Part shown: positions 28,195 through 37,521 of the stretch, piece by piece
How positions within the stretch are numbered: position 1 is the first letter of the stretch
How the letters are laid out: each line of letters opens with the position of its first letter
From: Firmicutes bacterium UBA4795
Lineage (GTDB): Bacteria; Bacillota; Desulfotomaculia; Desulfotomaculales; Nap2-2B
Assembly (NCBI GenBank): GCA_002402825.1
Contig: DHGP01000019.1
Span: 1 to 58,516 of the forward strand
Length of the DNA: 58,516 bases
Direction: 5' to 3'
Program-made: the position numbers and the translations under genes
The notes under the pieces: model-generated
Told to the model about the DNA's origin: nothing
The model's database searches: none
What the model saw: the letters and a program-made list of their open reading frames with translations, nothing else

Positions 28195-29379
28195 ATGTCC
28201 AAGACTATTTTTTTGGCTGATATGAACGCTTTTTTTGCCAGCGTTCACCAGGCGTTAGATCCTGCGCTTAAAGATAAACCAGTTATTGTCGGCGGAGACC
28301 CGGTCAAGCGCCACGGTATTGTATTGGCGGCTAGCTATGAGGCCAAGGTCAAAGGCGTAAAAACAGGGATGACCGTTGGCGAAGCTAAAAAACTATGCCC
28401 GCAGGCAGTTTTTATTAGGCCCCAGCACCACCTGTACCTTCAATTTTTCACTTGCATTTTACGAATCATGCGCCGTTTTACCCCGCTGGTGGAACCTTTT
28501 TCTATTGACGAAGCCTTTCTTGACCTTACCGGCTGTCAAAAATTGTTTGATTCGCCGGTTGATACGGCACTGGCCCTTAAAAAACAAATTCGGGAGAAGG
28601 TTGGCGTAACTTGTAGCATTGGAATTGGTCCCAACAAGCTTCTGGCCAAAATGGCGGCCGGACTTCAAAAACCTGACGGCCTGACCGTTTTAAATTATGA
28701 GGATGTACCTGCCCGGCTGTGGCCCTTACCGGTGAGAGAACTTTTTGGGGTGGGCCCTAAATACGAGCGTCATTTAAAATTGTTTAACATTCAGACTATC
28801 GGAGATCTGGCCAGATTTCCGGTAAAAATCTTAAAACGCCGGTTTGGAGTAAATGGAGAAATTCTCTGGCAGTGCGCCAACGGCATAGATTATAGTCTGG
28901 TTGACCCCTATACGTTGGAGAGGGTTAAAAGTATAGGCCAGCAGATAACCTTACCGCGGGACTACCATTCCCATGAGGAAATTAAGGTGGTCATCTTAGA
29001 GCTTGCTGATCTGGTGGCAAGACGAGTCAGGGCAGGAGGCTACGTGGGCAAAACAGTGGTTTTATCTTTAAAAGACGCTAGTTTTGCCTGGCTTTCCCGT
29101 CGCTGTACCCTTTCGGAATATACTGAGCTTGCTTTTGATATTTACCAGGCCGCGGTAAAACTTTTAACCTGCCACTGGCCTGAAGGCTGGCCCGTACGCC
29201 TGGTAGGGGTGACCCTGGCGGGTTTAATTCCTAAACGGGTTGAACAGTTAAACCTTTTTAAGGAAAAAGAAAAACTAAAAAGCAGTGAACGAGCCTGCGA
29301 CCGCATTAAGAGTAGATTTGGCGAAAAAACCATTTTTAGGGCCGTCTCGCTTACCAGGGCAGGTGTGCGGTATGGATAG
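28195..29379 (+). CDS. dinB: DNA polymerase IV (Y-family, translesion)
   Basis: 394 residues from ATG 28195 (RBS CAGGAGG at 28181-28187). Catalytic acids are D9 (LADMNAFFASVH) and D105-E106 (FSIDEAFLDLTG). The YEAKVKGVKTGM steric-gate region and the finger helix CSIGIGPNKLLAKMA are intact, as are the little-finger domain (ISIGQQ-like SIGQQITLPRDY) and the C-terminus LFKEKEK, which may hold the beta-clamp motif (QLNLF). It copies damaged DNA. LexA-like sites lie upstream. Confidence 0.96.
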   Translation: MSKTIFLADMNAFFASVHQALDPALKDKPVIVGGDPVKRHGIVLAASYEAKVKGVKTGMTVGEAKKLCPQAVFIRPQHHLYLQFFTCILRIMRRFTPLVEPFSIDEAFLDLTGCQKLFDSPVDTALALKKQIREKVGVTCSIGIGPNKLLAKMAAGLQKPDGLTVLNYEDVPARLWPLPVRELFGVGPKYERHLKLFNIQTIGDLARFPVKILKRRFGVNGEILWQCANGIDYSLVDPYTLERVKSIGQQITLPRDYHSHEEIKVVILELADLVARRVRAGGYVGKTVVLSLKDASFAWLSRRCTLSEYTELAFDIYQAAVKLLTCHWPEGWPVRLVGVTLAGLIPKRVEQLNLFKEKEKLKSSERACDRIKSRFGEKTIFRAVSLTRAGVRYG

Positions 29380-29671
29380 AAACAAGCTTTGGGAAAGCCA
29401 CCGGCTAATCCTGCCGGAAATGAGGGAAAAAGCTATAGAGCGTTGTAGGAACTGCCGGTTTTTTGTCCCCATCCAGGGGAAAGAAGAAATAAGGTACGGA
29501 TGCGTGGTAAGCATCCCTGTTTACGGTACGTTGCAGAAAAGGACGCCAAAGGTAATGCCCGTGGTTGAAATTCTAAGGATGGTAGGGCGTAAAGGATTGG
29601 GTAAAATCATAGAAAGCGGGAATGCCCAGGCTCAAGCATGCGGGCTGTTTAGGCCAAGGACAGAAAAATAA
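29372..29671 (+). CDS. Conserved-looking 99-residue Cys protein cotranscribed with dinB
   Basis: ATG 29372 overlaps the dinB stop by 8 bp, so it shares the SOS-controlled transcript. The protein has CRNCRFF near residue 28, GCVVSIP and a C-terminal CGLF, four Cys that could form a zinc or Fe-S site. No known domain is recognised. Position resembles the YolD-like accessory genes found after Y-family polymerases, but the sequence is unlike YolD. Confidence 0.7.
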   Translation: MDRNKLWESHRLILPEMREKAIERCRNCRFFVPIQGKEEIRYGCVVSIPVYGTLQKRTPKVMPVVEILRMVGRKGLGKIIESGNAQAQACGLFRPRTEK

Positions 29672-29692
29672 TTCTTCTCAATTAAACGTAAA

Positions 29693-29766
29693 TGGAGCGG
29701 GTGATGGGAATCGAACCCACATAGCCGGCTTGGAAGGCCGGTGCTCTACCATTGAGCTACACCCGC
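29693..29766 (-). tRNA. tRNA-Gly (TCC)
   Basis: On the minus strand the acceptor GCGGGTG pairs with CACCCGC. D-arm (AGCTCAATGGTAGAGC), anticodon arm CCGGC-CTTCCAA-GCCGG and T-arm GTGGG-TTCGATT-CCCAT are complete. The anticodon is TCC and CCA is encoded at the 3' end. Confidence 0.97.
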
Positions 29767-29914
29767 ACAGTAAAAAAACCACATAGTTACCAGCCTTTTC
29801 GGTTGTTCCTCATTCCTCACTAAAATTCTGAGCAACCGGTCATTTATATTATACTAACATTATATATAATTTAGCAAGTATTATAATTTGAACATAAGCA
29901 AAAACTTGCCGGTT

Positions 29915-30535
29915 TTAAATATATAAAAGAGATTTTGTTTTTATTTCTTTTAAAATATCTATTGCTTTGGCTAAAGCACGGGCCCGGTGGCTGATTTTAT
30001 TTTTTACTTCTAAATCTAATTCTGCAAAAGTTTTGTTATACCGCGGCACATAAAATACAGGGTCATAACCAAATCCTTTTTTGCCCCGCGGCATAAGGCT
30101 GATAAAGCCGTAGCACGTTCCTTCAGCGGTGAACAACTGCTCCTTAGGAGTGGCGATGGCAATCACGCAGCGAAAACGCGCCGTTCGCCTTTCCATGGGA
30201 ACACCCTCCATTAAACGCAACAGTTTTTCAATATTGGCCTGGTCATTTTGGGTTTTACCGGCAAAGCGGGCCGAATGCACTCCCGGGGCTCCTTTTAAAT
30301 AATCTACCTCTAAGCCCGAGTCATCAGCTAAAGCAACACAACCGGTGGCCGTAGCCACAATTTTTGCTTTTTTAACGGCGTTTTCCTTAAAGGTTTTCCC
30401 GTCTTCAATTATATCCGGAAGGTCAGGATAATTATTTAAAGAAAGAACTTCTATGCTATTTTTAAAAGAATTATTAACTAATAATTTTATTTCTTTTAAT
30501 TTGCCTTGATTTGCCGTGGCTATTACCAGTTTCAA
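29915..30535 (-). CDS. rdgB: XTP/dITP diphosphatase (RdgB/HAM1)
   Basis: 206 residues. The N-terminal nucleotide-binding motif IATANQGKLKEIK, the catalytic ALADDSGLEVDYL (Asp-Asp), GVHSARFAG and GFGYDPVF are all conserved. The enzyme removes non-canonical purine triphosphates such as XTP and ITP. Start TTG 30535. Next gene in the same direction starts 24 bp upstream, suggesting an operon with the MBL hydrolase. Confidence 0.95.
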   Translation of the reverse strand: MKLVIATANQGKLKEIKLLVNNSFKNSIEVLSLNNYPDLPDIIEDGKTFKENAVKKAKIVATATGCVALADDSGLEVDYLKGAPGVHSARFAGKTQNDQANIEKLLRLMEGVPMERRTARFRCVIAIATPKEQLFTAEGTCYGFISLMPRGKKGFGYDPVFYVPRYNKTFAELDLEVKNKISHRARALAKAIDILKEIKTKSLLYI

Positions 30536-30558
30536 TTATCTTACCTGCCTGCTATTTT

Positions 30559-31332
30559 TTAGTAAACAAAATAGGTGTGACCTTCTAAAACCAGTTCAAC
30601 TTTTTTGCCAAAGCCTTCTTCTGCTTGGGCTCGTAGTAACTCCAGATCATATTCAGGGTAAAAGTGGGTTAAAATTAACTGCTTTACCCGGGCTTTTTTA
30701 GCCATTTCTCCGGCTTGGCGAGCAGTCGTATGAATGTTTCGAAAAACTTCCTCATCCTTGTCCAGTCCGCTGGCTTCGCAGAAAAAAATGCTTGCTTTTT
30801 CCGCAAAAACCACCATTTCTTTTGTCGGAGCCATGTCCCCTGAATAAACAAAATAACCAGAGCCATCCACCCCAATTGCATAAGCAGGGATTAAGTGCGG
30901 TACAGGCAGGAAGTACAGGTATACCTGCCCTACCTCAGCCCGGCGGGCTAAGACCCCAGGGGGTACTTTTTCTTCAGGCAAACTTTCAATAGCGGTAACT
31001 TCAAAAGCTTCTTGATAAGAAGCAAATTCTTCAAAAATTGCGGCCGGCTGTGCGGGTAAAAATAACTTTACCGGCCGGTAACGCCGGCCTTCCCGGCGGG
31101 AAATTTCTACCGCGTGACGCAAACAATAAAGATCAGCAAAATGATCCGGGTGCAGGTGAGTAATGGCTGCAGCTCGTATATCCTCGTGGCTGGCAAACTG
31201 TCCCAGGAAGCTAAAAGTACCGTTTCCCGCGTCAAGTAGAATGTAAGCCCCCCCATCCTGCAGTAAATAACCGGAACAATTGCCTCCCGTCCTGGGGTAA
31301 GGAGCCCAACAGCCTAAAACCGTAATACGCAT
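30559..31332 (-). CDS. Metallo-beta-lactamase-fold hydrolase, RNase Z-like
   Basis: 257 residues. The zinc motif THLHPDHFADL, a later SGD (VYSGDMAPT) and ILTHFYPEY at the C-terminus define an MBL hydrolase of the RNase Z/phosphodiesterase-like subgroup. The short length and absence of the RNase Z exosite arm favour a general hydrolase (often annotated ribonuclease Z-like). ATG 31332. It lies in a minus-strand run with murI and rdgB. Confidence 0.85.
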   Translation of the reverse strand: MRITVLGCWAPYPRTGGNCSGYLLQDGGAYILLDAGNGTFSFLGQFASHEDIRAAAITHLHPDHFADLYCLRHAVEISRREGRRYRPVKLFLPAQPAAIFEEFASYQEAFEVTAIESLPEEKVPPGVLARRAEVGQVYLYFLPVPHLIPAYAIGVDGSGYFVYSGDMAPTKEMVVFAEKASIFFCEASGLDKDEEVFRNIHTTARQAGEMAKKARVKQLILTHFYPEYDLELLRAQAEEGFGKKVELVLEGHTYFVY

Positions 31333-31387
31333 TTTAACTGGCCCGCTTTAGTTTTAAAACTTACCCGGGCCTTCCTCCCTTCGTTTT

Positions 31388-32419
31388 CTATGTCCGCAGC
31401 ATTTCCAAAAAAGCTTCAAGGCGCAAGCGTGCCCGCGCGTCCAACTGGCCAGGCTTATCTCCTTCTAAAGTAAGAACAGGTATTTTAAGCTTGGTGCGGA
31501 TGATTAAGTCTTCAATTTGCCGGAAACAAAAACTTTGCACGTAATGAATGAGCCCTTTTATTTCCCGGCGCTCAATTTCCTTCTGAATATCTTTTAGCCG
31601 GAAAAATACCCCGTAGGGGTAAGTATAGGTACGATACTGTTCGACCAGACTTTTTTGAGGAAATGGCAGGGTAAACTGGCGCTGTATTTCGTTAAATACT
31701 ACCCGGGCCCCTTTTTCCTCCAGAAAATCATAAAGGTCGGTAGCAATAGGAGGCACCCCAATAAAACCAAGCCGAATTTTTGACGGTGGCGTTTCCTTAC
31801 TTGACGTTAATTTATTTAAAAATATCTCTGTTTCCTGGGCAAAAGCGGCCGGGTCTCCTTTAAAATCACTGCAGTTAACCTGAAACAAATGATTATCGTG
31901 GCTGGGAACAACTCCTTTTTGCCAGGAAAGGTCATCAATTTGCCATACTTTTTCCCTGATTTCATTTAAGCTTTTCCGGGTCTCCTTTACTTGGGCCCAG
32001 CTTACGTTAAAATAAGCCATCATTTTTTCAATTTGCAGTTTTAAAAGGTCCTTGTCCCGGTCAAAGGGATAAGCAAACGGGAATACTTCCCTACCTTTTA
32101 ACTGCCAGGTTTCCATAAGAGCGTGTGTATTGCTGCAGTCTCCTTGGGTTACGGCCACCACAGCACGAATATCCTGGTTTCTTAAAACCACGCTGTAAAT
32201 CCCTTTAATCCAACTGCATACGTTACGGGGAAAGCCCGCTAACTCAGCCTCATCTACCAATTGTTGGGGGTTAGGAGAGGTGATAAAAACATTATTTAAA
32301 TCAACCGGAACCAAACCCGCCGCGTAAATTACTTCCACCGGAACAGTAGTGGTAATCCCTACTTTGTCCTGGGGGTTAAATAACTTAATTTGTCCAGGAA
32401 ATTTTTTGTCTCGCTTCAT
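31388..32419 (-). CDS. 2-hydroxyacyl-CoA dehydratase D-component-family Fe-S protein
   Basis: 343 residues of the HgdB/HgdC-like family (double-cubane proteins and dehydratases). Visible Cys are in FPRNVCSWIKG, VTQGDCSNTH, VNCSDF and YVQSFCFRQIED; three of them should hold a [4Fe-4S] cluster as in the HgdB subunit. No activator ATPase (HgdC) or partner subunit is nearby, so it is an orphan member, possibly a reductase-like electron carrier. ATG 32419. Confidence 0.8.
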   Translation of the reverse strand: MKRDKKFPGQIKLFNPQDKVGITTTVPVEVIYAAGLVPVDLNNVFITSPNPQQLVDEAELAGFPRNVCSWIKGIYSVVLRNQDIRAVVAVTQGDCSNTHALMETWQLKGREVFPFAYPFDRDKDLLKLQIEKMMAYFNVSWAQVKETRKSLNEIREKVWQIDDLSWQKGVVPSHDNHLFQVNCSDFKGDPAAFAQETEIFLNKLTSSKETPPSKIRLGFIGVPPIATDLYDFLEEKGARVVFNEIQRQFTLPFPQKSLVEQYRTYTYPYGVFFRLKDIQKEIERREIKGLIHYVQSFCFRQIEDLIIRTKLKIPVLTLEGDKPGQLDARARLRLEAFLEMLRT

Positions 32420-32477
32420 TTTACTATATCTTATTATATAATTGCCCTGGGAGCAAGATTTAAACTATAGCTACTGA

Positions 32478-33290
32478 TTATTCCTCTAAACTAACCTGTC
32501 CTACGCCAGGCATAGGGTGATTCCAAAGACAGCTTGCTAGTTCTTGAAACTTGCGGGGGTTTCCGCTGACGTAAAAACGGTGAGTTGGTGAATTATAAGT
32601 GATAGGGTTATTTAAAAGGTTAAGTTTTTGCATTTCTTCCCAGGCTTTCAGCACAGTTGCCGTGGCTGGGTCAACAAGCTTTATATCTGGCCCTAATGTG
32701 GCTGCAAATTCATTACTTAAAAAAGGGTAATGAGAGCAGCCTAAAATCAAAGTGTCAATATCGGCCTTTTTCAAAGGCTTTACATATTCTCTGGTTGCTT
32801 GAAGTGCTTCGGCTGTTTTTATTTTACCACTTTCAACTATTGGCACCAGGCGGGGAGCTGTCTGACTAAAAACTGTCACCCGGGGGGAAATGGCTTTTAT
32901 TTCTTTTTCGTAAGCCCCGCTTTTTATGGTTACTGCGGTGGCAATAACGCCAATGCGACGATTTTTGGTTATTTTTACAGCTTCTTGGGCCCCTGGTTTG
33001 ATTAAACCAATCATTGGAACCGTAAAGTATCTTCTTAGGACCGGCAAAGAAACTGAAGAATTGGTGTTGCAGGCAAAAATAATATATTTTACTTTTTGGG
33101 CCACTAAAAAAGAGATAATGTTATGGGCCAATCCTATTAATTCTTCTGTCGTACGTGAACCGTACGGCACATGAGCGTTATCACCAAAGTAAACAGTGGA
33201 TTCTTTTGGCAGCAGCCTTAATATTTCCTGTAAAACCGTCAGGCCGCCTACCCCTGAGTCAAATAAACCAATTGGTCGTGCATCACCCAA
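32478..33290 (-). CDS. murI: Glutamate racemase
   Basis: 270 residues. The two catalytic cysteines are in FACNTNSSVSLP and LGCSHYPFL, with GLFDSGVGGLTVL and FGDNAHVPYG at the N-terminus. It makes D-glutamate for peptidoglycan. Start TTG 33290. Located next to a cell-wall amidase, in keeping with wall metabolism. Confidence 0.96.
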   Translation of the reverse strand: MGDARPIGLFDSGVGGLTVLQEILRLLPKESTVYFGDNAHVPYGSRTTEELIGLAHNIISFLVAQKVKYIIFACNTNSSVSLPVLRRYFTVPMIGLIKPGAQEAVKITKNRRIGVIATAVTIKSGAYEKEIKAISPRVTVFSQTAPRLVPIVESGKIKTAEALQATREYVKPLKKADIDTLILGCSHYPFLSNEFAATLGPDIKLVDPATATVLKAWEEMQKLNLLNNPITYNSPTHRFYVSGNPRKFQELASCLWNHPMPGVGQVSLEE

Positions 33291-33438
33291 AAATATATAC
33301 CCTCCTTGCTAGAGCTCTTTCTTAATCTATTTCTCAGGTTTCTTTTTTATAATAAAGCATAGTAAATAATTTTAAGAATATACCTTATAAATTTAACATA
33401 TTTTTGCGAAAAATTGTAGGGCGTTAAATTTAACGTCT

Positions 33439-34866
33439 CTATTGAGCTTTTTGGGTGATTATAAAATCTATTATTCCTTGGGCAATGGCCTGCGCTATTT
33501 TTTGGCGAAAATATTCTTGGGCTAAAAGATTTTCTTCAGTGTAATTGGAAATAAAAGCAGCTTCAACTAGAATGGCAGGCATATTTGTCGTGCGTACCAC
33601 CGCAAAATTAGCTTGCTGTACCCCCCTGTCCTTTAGGCCTAAAAAATTAAGTAAATTTTGCTGCATAATATTAGCTAATTCTTTACTTTTTTCTTGGCGA
33701 ACTATCTCTTCTGCTTTTTGCTCGTTATAGTAGCAGTAATAAAAGACGCTGGTGCCGTTGGCATCCCGGTTTTCGTGGGCGTTCATATGGATACTGACAA
33801 AAATGCTAGCGTCAAGGTTATTGGCCATCCCCGAGCGTTCGTAAAGACCAACGTAATTATCGCCTTCACGGGTAAGCGCCGTCTTTATGTTTTGGGAGGC
33901 TAATATTTCTTTAACTCTCTTAGCTACGTCAAGGTTAACATCTTTTTCCTTTAAGCCGTTTGGTCCAACTGCGCCAGGGTCACTTCCCCCATGACCAGGG
34001 TCTAAAACAACTAAATTTTCTTCCCCTGGTTTAGGGGTAAAAATTTCTACGGTAAGGCTCTTTTTATCCTCTGATAAGTAACTGTGATAAGAAGCCCTTT
34101 TGTTTAAGTCAAAAACCAGACGGGTAACGTCAGGATTATTGCTAAACCAACCCACTCTTACCTGGCTTACTACTTCAAAGTTAACAATTACCGCCGGGGG
34201 CAGGTTTCCTGGCCTTATGTCCTGAACGTCTATTATCAACCGGTCAGGAGCGGTTAATTTAAAAATTTTATAATTTATCTGCTGAAAGGCAGTAACGGTT
34301 GCTTTGGTAATGCTGTTTTCTTCATTTATTTTTAATTCCAAGGTAGTTTCTTCGCTTTCACTCTCCTTACTATTATTTGTTGTTTCGCTTAACACTTTTG
34401 TTTCCGCTGGTTTTTCCAGGGGCAAGACAACTACTTTATTGCTCTCCTTTTCCCACTTTACTTTAAAGGAAAAAGCTTCAGCTATGGGACGGGCAGGCAA
34501 GTAAACCCGGTTGTTTTTAAGCACCGGGGCAACGTCCATCTGGTTTGTTTGACCGTTAATTGTTATTATTTTACGGTCAATATTTAAATCAACCCTGCTA
34601 TTGTTTAAAAGTAACGTAACCGTTTTTGTTTTTTGGTTCCAGTTGATCCTGGCATTCAAGGCTTCACCTAAATAACGCACCGGCACGTAGGTACGGCTAT
34701 TTTCAATGAAAATGGCGGCATCCATAGGTTTAATCTGGTCATTTACCTGGTAACTTGATTGGCCTACCACGAAAGCTATTTGCTGTATTTCAGACGCCGC
34801 TACAGGAAAAACAAAGATGAAAAAAAGAATAAAGAAAATAAACAGGATTTTTATTTTTATATGCAT
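33439..34866 (-). CDS. N-acetylmuramoyl-L-alanine amidase with copper-amine-oxidase-N and AMIN domains
   Basis: 475 residues. Signal peptide (residues 1-24, IKILFIFFILFFIFVF), two SH3-like copper amine oxidase N-terminal domains (about 30-150: YVPVRYLGEAL and YLPARPIAEAF), a Ser/Glu-rich linker, an AMIN domain (about 180-280) and an Amidase_3 catalytic domain (DPGHGGSDPGAVG, then SIHMNAH, VEAAFISN). Secreted zinc amidase that cuts cell-wall peptides from sugars. ATG 34866. Confidence 0.93.
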   Translation of the reverse strand: MHIKIKILFIFFILFFIFVFPVAASEIQQIAFVVGQSSYQVNDQIKPMDAAIFIENSRTYVPVRYLGEALNARINWNQKTKTVTLLLNNSRVDLNIDRKIITINGQTNQMDVAPVLKNNRVYLPARPIAEAFSFKVKWEKESNKVVVLPLEKPAETKVLSETTNNSKESESEETTLELKINEENSITKATVTAFQQINYKIFKLTAPDRLIIDVQDIRPGNLPPAVIVNFEVVSQVRVGWFSNNPDVTRLVFDLNKRASYHSYLSEDKKSLTVEIFTPKPGEENLVVLDPGHGGSDPGAVGPNGLKEKDVNLDVAKRVKEILASQNIKTALTREGDNYVGLYERSGMANNLDASIFVSIHMNAHENRDANGTSVFYYCYYNEQKAEEIVRQEKSKELANIMQQNLLNFLGLKDRGVQQANFAVVRTTNMPAILVEAAFISNYTEENLLAQEYFRQKIAQAIAQGIIDFIITQKAQ

Positions 34867-34997
34867 AAATTTAACTCCTTTATTTAATGGTTAACTAATA
34901 TTTCAACATTTTCTCTAAAAATCCTGCTTAAATTTTATTTAGAAATATTTGTCCTGACTTTCAAAAATCAGTTCTTTACTCTTGGCTAAAACCTCAC

Positions 34998-35849
34998 CTA
35001 AAAATAGAAGGGTAAGATAAGATAAAGGGCAATATTTGTGAGGCCATGGGCCAAGGTAACGCCAATAAGGGAGCCTGTGCGCCAGACAACTACCGAGAAG
35101 AAGACCGCAACCCCAAAAACAAAAACCACGTCAATCACCGACAGGTGGGTGACGTGCAGAATAGCAAAAATAAAACTTACCAGGATAAGGGCTGTTTTTT
35201 GCCCTAAAAAATCACGCGCCGCTTTTTGCATGATGCCGCGAAAAATTAATTCTTCGGTAAAACCCGTACATACCAGCAAGATCAGGGCAGGCAAAAAGAC
35301 ATCGGGCAGGCTCAGCAACGGAACAAGAGGTTTTGGGCGTAAAATAAGGTATTCAATAAGTCCCAGGGGTAATCCCGCCAGCCCGAACAGAAGATGAAAA
35401 AGCAGGTTATTGTTGCCCCAGCCCAGCCCCAGTTCCTTTCGCCGGTACCTGTTAATACGGGCTACCATCACTGCTCCCACTAGGAGGGGAAAACTTACCA
35501 CCGCATACCAGTACATCAGGGGAAAAACAGTCAGCGGCAGAGAAAGATTTAATATCCGGATAAGCGGGGCCAGAGTAAGAGCCAGATAAAATTTAGCCGT
35601 TTTTGCTTCCAGGCCCGCTCCTTCCCTGACGGCATAAAAAGCCGCTTGGAGTAACAGGGCCCCCAGGAGCAACAGATGAACCATCTCCCCAGCACGCAAA
35701 TTTTTTATTACCAGCAGCTCCCCAAATAATATCCCCGCCGCGTAAAGCCAGGGGTAAATCTTTTCCCGGCAAATGAAAGATGCTATTTGATGATTTAACA
35801 AAAGATTTTGTTCCTTTCCCCTTACTTTTTCTGGTGAACGTTTACCCAT
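34998..35849 (-). CDS. CPBP/CAAX-type intramembrane protease
   Basis: 283 residues, about eight membrane segments. The glutamate motif EELIFRGIM, a following HVTHLS and a late THGL-like LAHGLTN correspond to the ABI/CPBP family motifs (EExxxR, FxxxH, HxxxN). Substrate unknown. It overlaps the DUF1616 gene upstream by 28 bp, indicating coupling with that membrane protein. Confidence 0.87.
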   Translation of the reverse strand: MGKRSPEKVRGKEQNLLLNHQIASFICREKIYPWLYAAGILFGELLVIKNLRAGEMVHLLLLGALLLQAAFYAVREGAGLEAKTAKFYLALTLAPLIRILNLSLPLTVFPLMYWYAVVSFPLLVGAVMVARINRYRRKELGLGWGNNNLLFHLLFGLAGLPLGLIEYLILRPKPLVPLLSLPDVFLPALILLVCTGFTEELIFRGIMQKAARDFLGQKTALILVSFIFAILHVTHLSVIDVVFVFGVAVFFSVVVWRTGSLIGVTLAHGLTNIALYLILPFYF

Positions 35850-36697
35850 AAATGGAGGGAACGATAAGGCTTTTGGTCACCTTCCCGGTACAATAAAAAT
35901 TTTACCTTTAAATTTTTGCGAGGCCGGACGGCAGAAAAATCCACCGTTTCCTCCCATCTTTCTTCATGGGCCAGTTCAATTGGGCCCAACTGCTTCTTAA
36001 GAAATTTATCCATTACCACCCTAACATAGTATTTCTGGTAACTGTACTCATGGTTAACTATTCCCGCGATAACCCGCCCTTTTTCATTTACGGCTAGCTC
36101 ACTGGGGTAGCCTTGGGCTTTTCCGCCTGTCCCCAAAAGGTAAAACTCGGTAAACCTTTCGCCCACCTTAGGAGTGACCACCACATAAACAATGCTTCCC
36201 AGGGCAAAAACAATGGCCGCCGCCAAAAACACGGAAAGTGCCTTATCAATTCTGGAAAGCTCTCCCAAAAGCGGAAGGTTAAATTCAAAAGTAGGGTAAA
36301 AACGCCGTTCAACGGGCAGTTTATTCCGGCGGTAATAGGCTAAAGCAGATGTACCGGCAATAAATACAAGCAGGGTTATAAGAATGGGAGTCAAACGAAT
36401 TCCCCAGGGCGTATAATTAAGCCCCAGGCCAAGCAGCGGAACCACCGCAATGCTTAAACCAAAACTTAGGGCCATTCGCTCAATACCCTCAAGGTCCCCC
36501 CGTCCAGGGAAAAGGGCAGCAATTAGGGTGTATCCGGGAAAGAAAAGTACAAAGGGTAACCCCAAAATAACCCGAAGAACACCAATGCTCGAACCATCCT
36601 CAAAATTACTTAAAAAAATAATTGCCGCCAGGATCCAAGAAAAAAGGTTAATATAAATCAGGTCATTGGACAGGGAAATTTTTTTGTGTATAGCCAT
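35822..36697 (-). CDS. DUF1616 membrane protein
   Basis: 291 residues. Four to five membrane segments (residues 12-30, 42-62, 75-95, 100-125, 150-178) precede an extracytoplasmic beta-rich domain with GERFTEFYLLG and YQKYYVRVVM, as in DUF1616 proteins. Function is unknown; partner of the CPBP protease by overlap. ATG 36697. Confidence 0.8.
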   Translation of the reverse strand: MAIHKKISLSNDLIYINLFSWILAAIIFLSNFEDGSSIGVLRVILGLPFVLFFPGYTLIAALFPGRGDLEGIERMALSFGLSIAVVPLLGLGLNYTPWGIRLTPILITLLVFIAGTSALAYYRRNKLPVERRFYPTFEFNLPLLGELSRIDKALSVFLAAAIVFALGSIVYVVVTPKVGERFTEFYLLGTGGKAQGYPSELAVNEKGRVIAGIVNHEYSYQKYYVRVVMDKFLKKQLGPIELAHEERWEETVDFSAVRPRKNLKVKFLLYREGDQKPYRSLHLWVNVHQKK

Positions 36698-36822
36698 ACC
36701 TTTATTAATTAGTTATTAATCTAAAAAATCCTGCTAAAATGGATCATTAAAAACAAGGAAAAACTTGTTATATAGCGAATAATTAAATAAAAGCTTTTTA
36801 TGATTTTAGGGGATGAATTAAA

Positions 36823-37443
36823 ATGCACCTGCCGGGCAAGTGGGTTATGCTTTTGGTGTTTTTTCTAGGTCTGTCGCTGCTGGCTTTTGTCGGCCTTAGA
36901 ACAGTGGGGTTATTGCCTTTTAATGATAGTCTGCTCCAAGGGGAACAAGAGAAACTTTCCACTAATAAAGGAAATGGTGAAGAAATACCTAGAGAAAAAA
37001 CAAAAGAGACCTCCAGGGAAACGCCTGCAAATACACCAGAGAGCTTTGCCGGTACGCCGCCTGAGGCAACTACAGACAAGTCATTTTCCTCACGCCAGGA
37101 GATTGAAGCTTATTTCACCACCAGGCTAATGGTCATTTGCGGATATTACGAAGGAAGATTAAACAGCTTGCTCGGTTCGACATGGAACGAGTACCATACC
37201 GCCCAAAAACAGGGGCAGAAAATTTCTGCCGTTTCCTTGGCCCAAAAATATATTGCCGCCGGAAACGCTTTGGAAAGAGAATGCGACCAAGAATTTTACG
37301 CCGTTTTGACTGATTTTAAAGCTGAGCTTCGGAAAAACTCCTTTCCCCTGGACAAAGCTCTTGAGGCCCAAAGAGAATACGAAAAGGCTAAAGCGGCCCG
37401 CAAAAAGCAAATCTTTCACCACGCGGCTAAGCTTTTTTCGTAA
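36823..37443 (+). CDS. Membrane-anchored hypothetical protein
   Basis: 206 residues. One N-terminal membrane anchor (residues 8-30), a Lys/Glu/Thr-rich linker (about 40-90) and an alpha-helical extracytoplasmic domain with a Cys pair (MVICGYYEGRLN and ALERECDQEF). No family recognised. It is a single gene facing away from the DUF1616 operon; no obvious signal beyond the RBS GGGGAT is seen. Confidence 0.65.
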   Translation: MHLPGKWVMLLVFFLGLSLLAFVGLRTVGLLPFNDSLLQGEQEKLSTNKGNGEEIPREKTKETSRETPANTPESFAGTPPEATTDKSFSSRQEIEAYFTTRLMVICGYYEGRLNSLLGSTWNEYHTAQKQGQKISAVSLAQKYIAAGNALERECDQEFYAVLTDFKAELRKNSFPLDKALEAQREYEKAKAARKKQIFHHAAKLFS

Positions 37444-37521
37444 GGCAGGAAAAACGACAAAAATGTAGAATATTTATTTTAAATCAATAAAAGACGAATA
37501 AATTTCCAGGGAGAAAAAATA

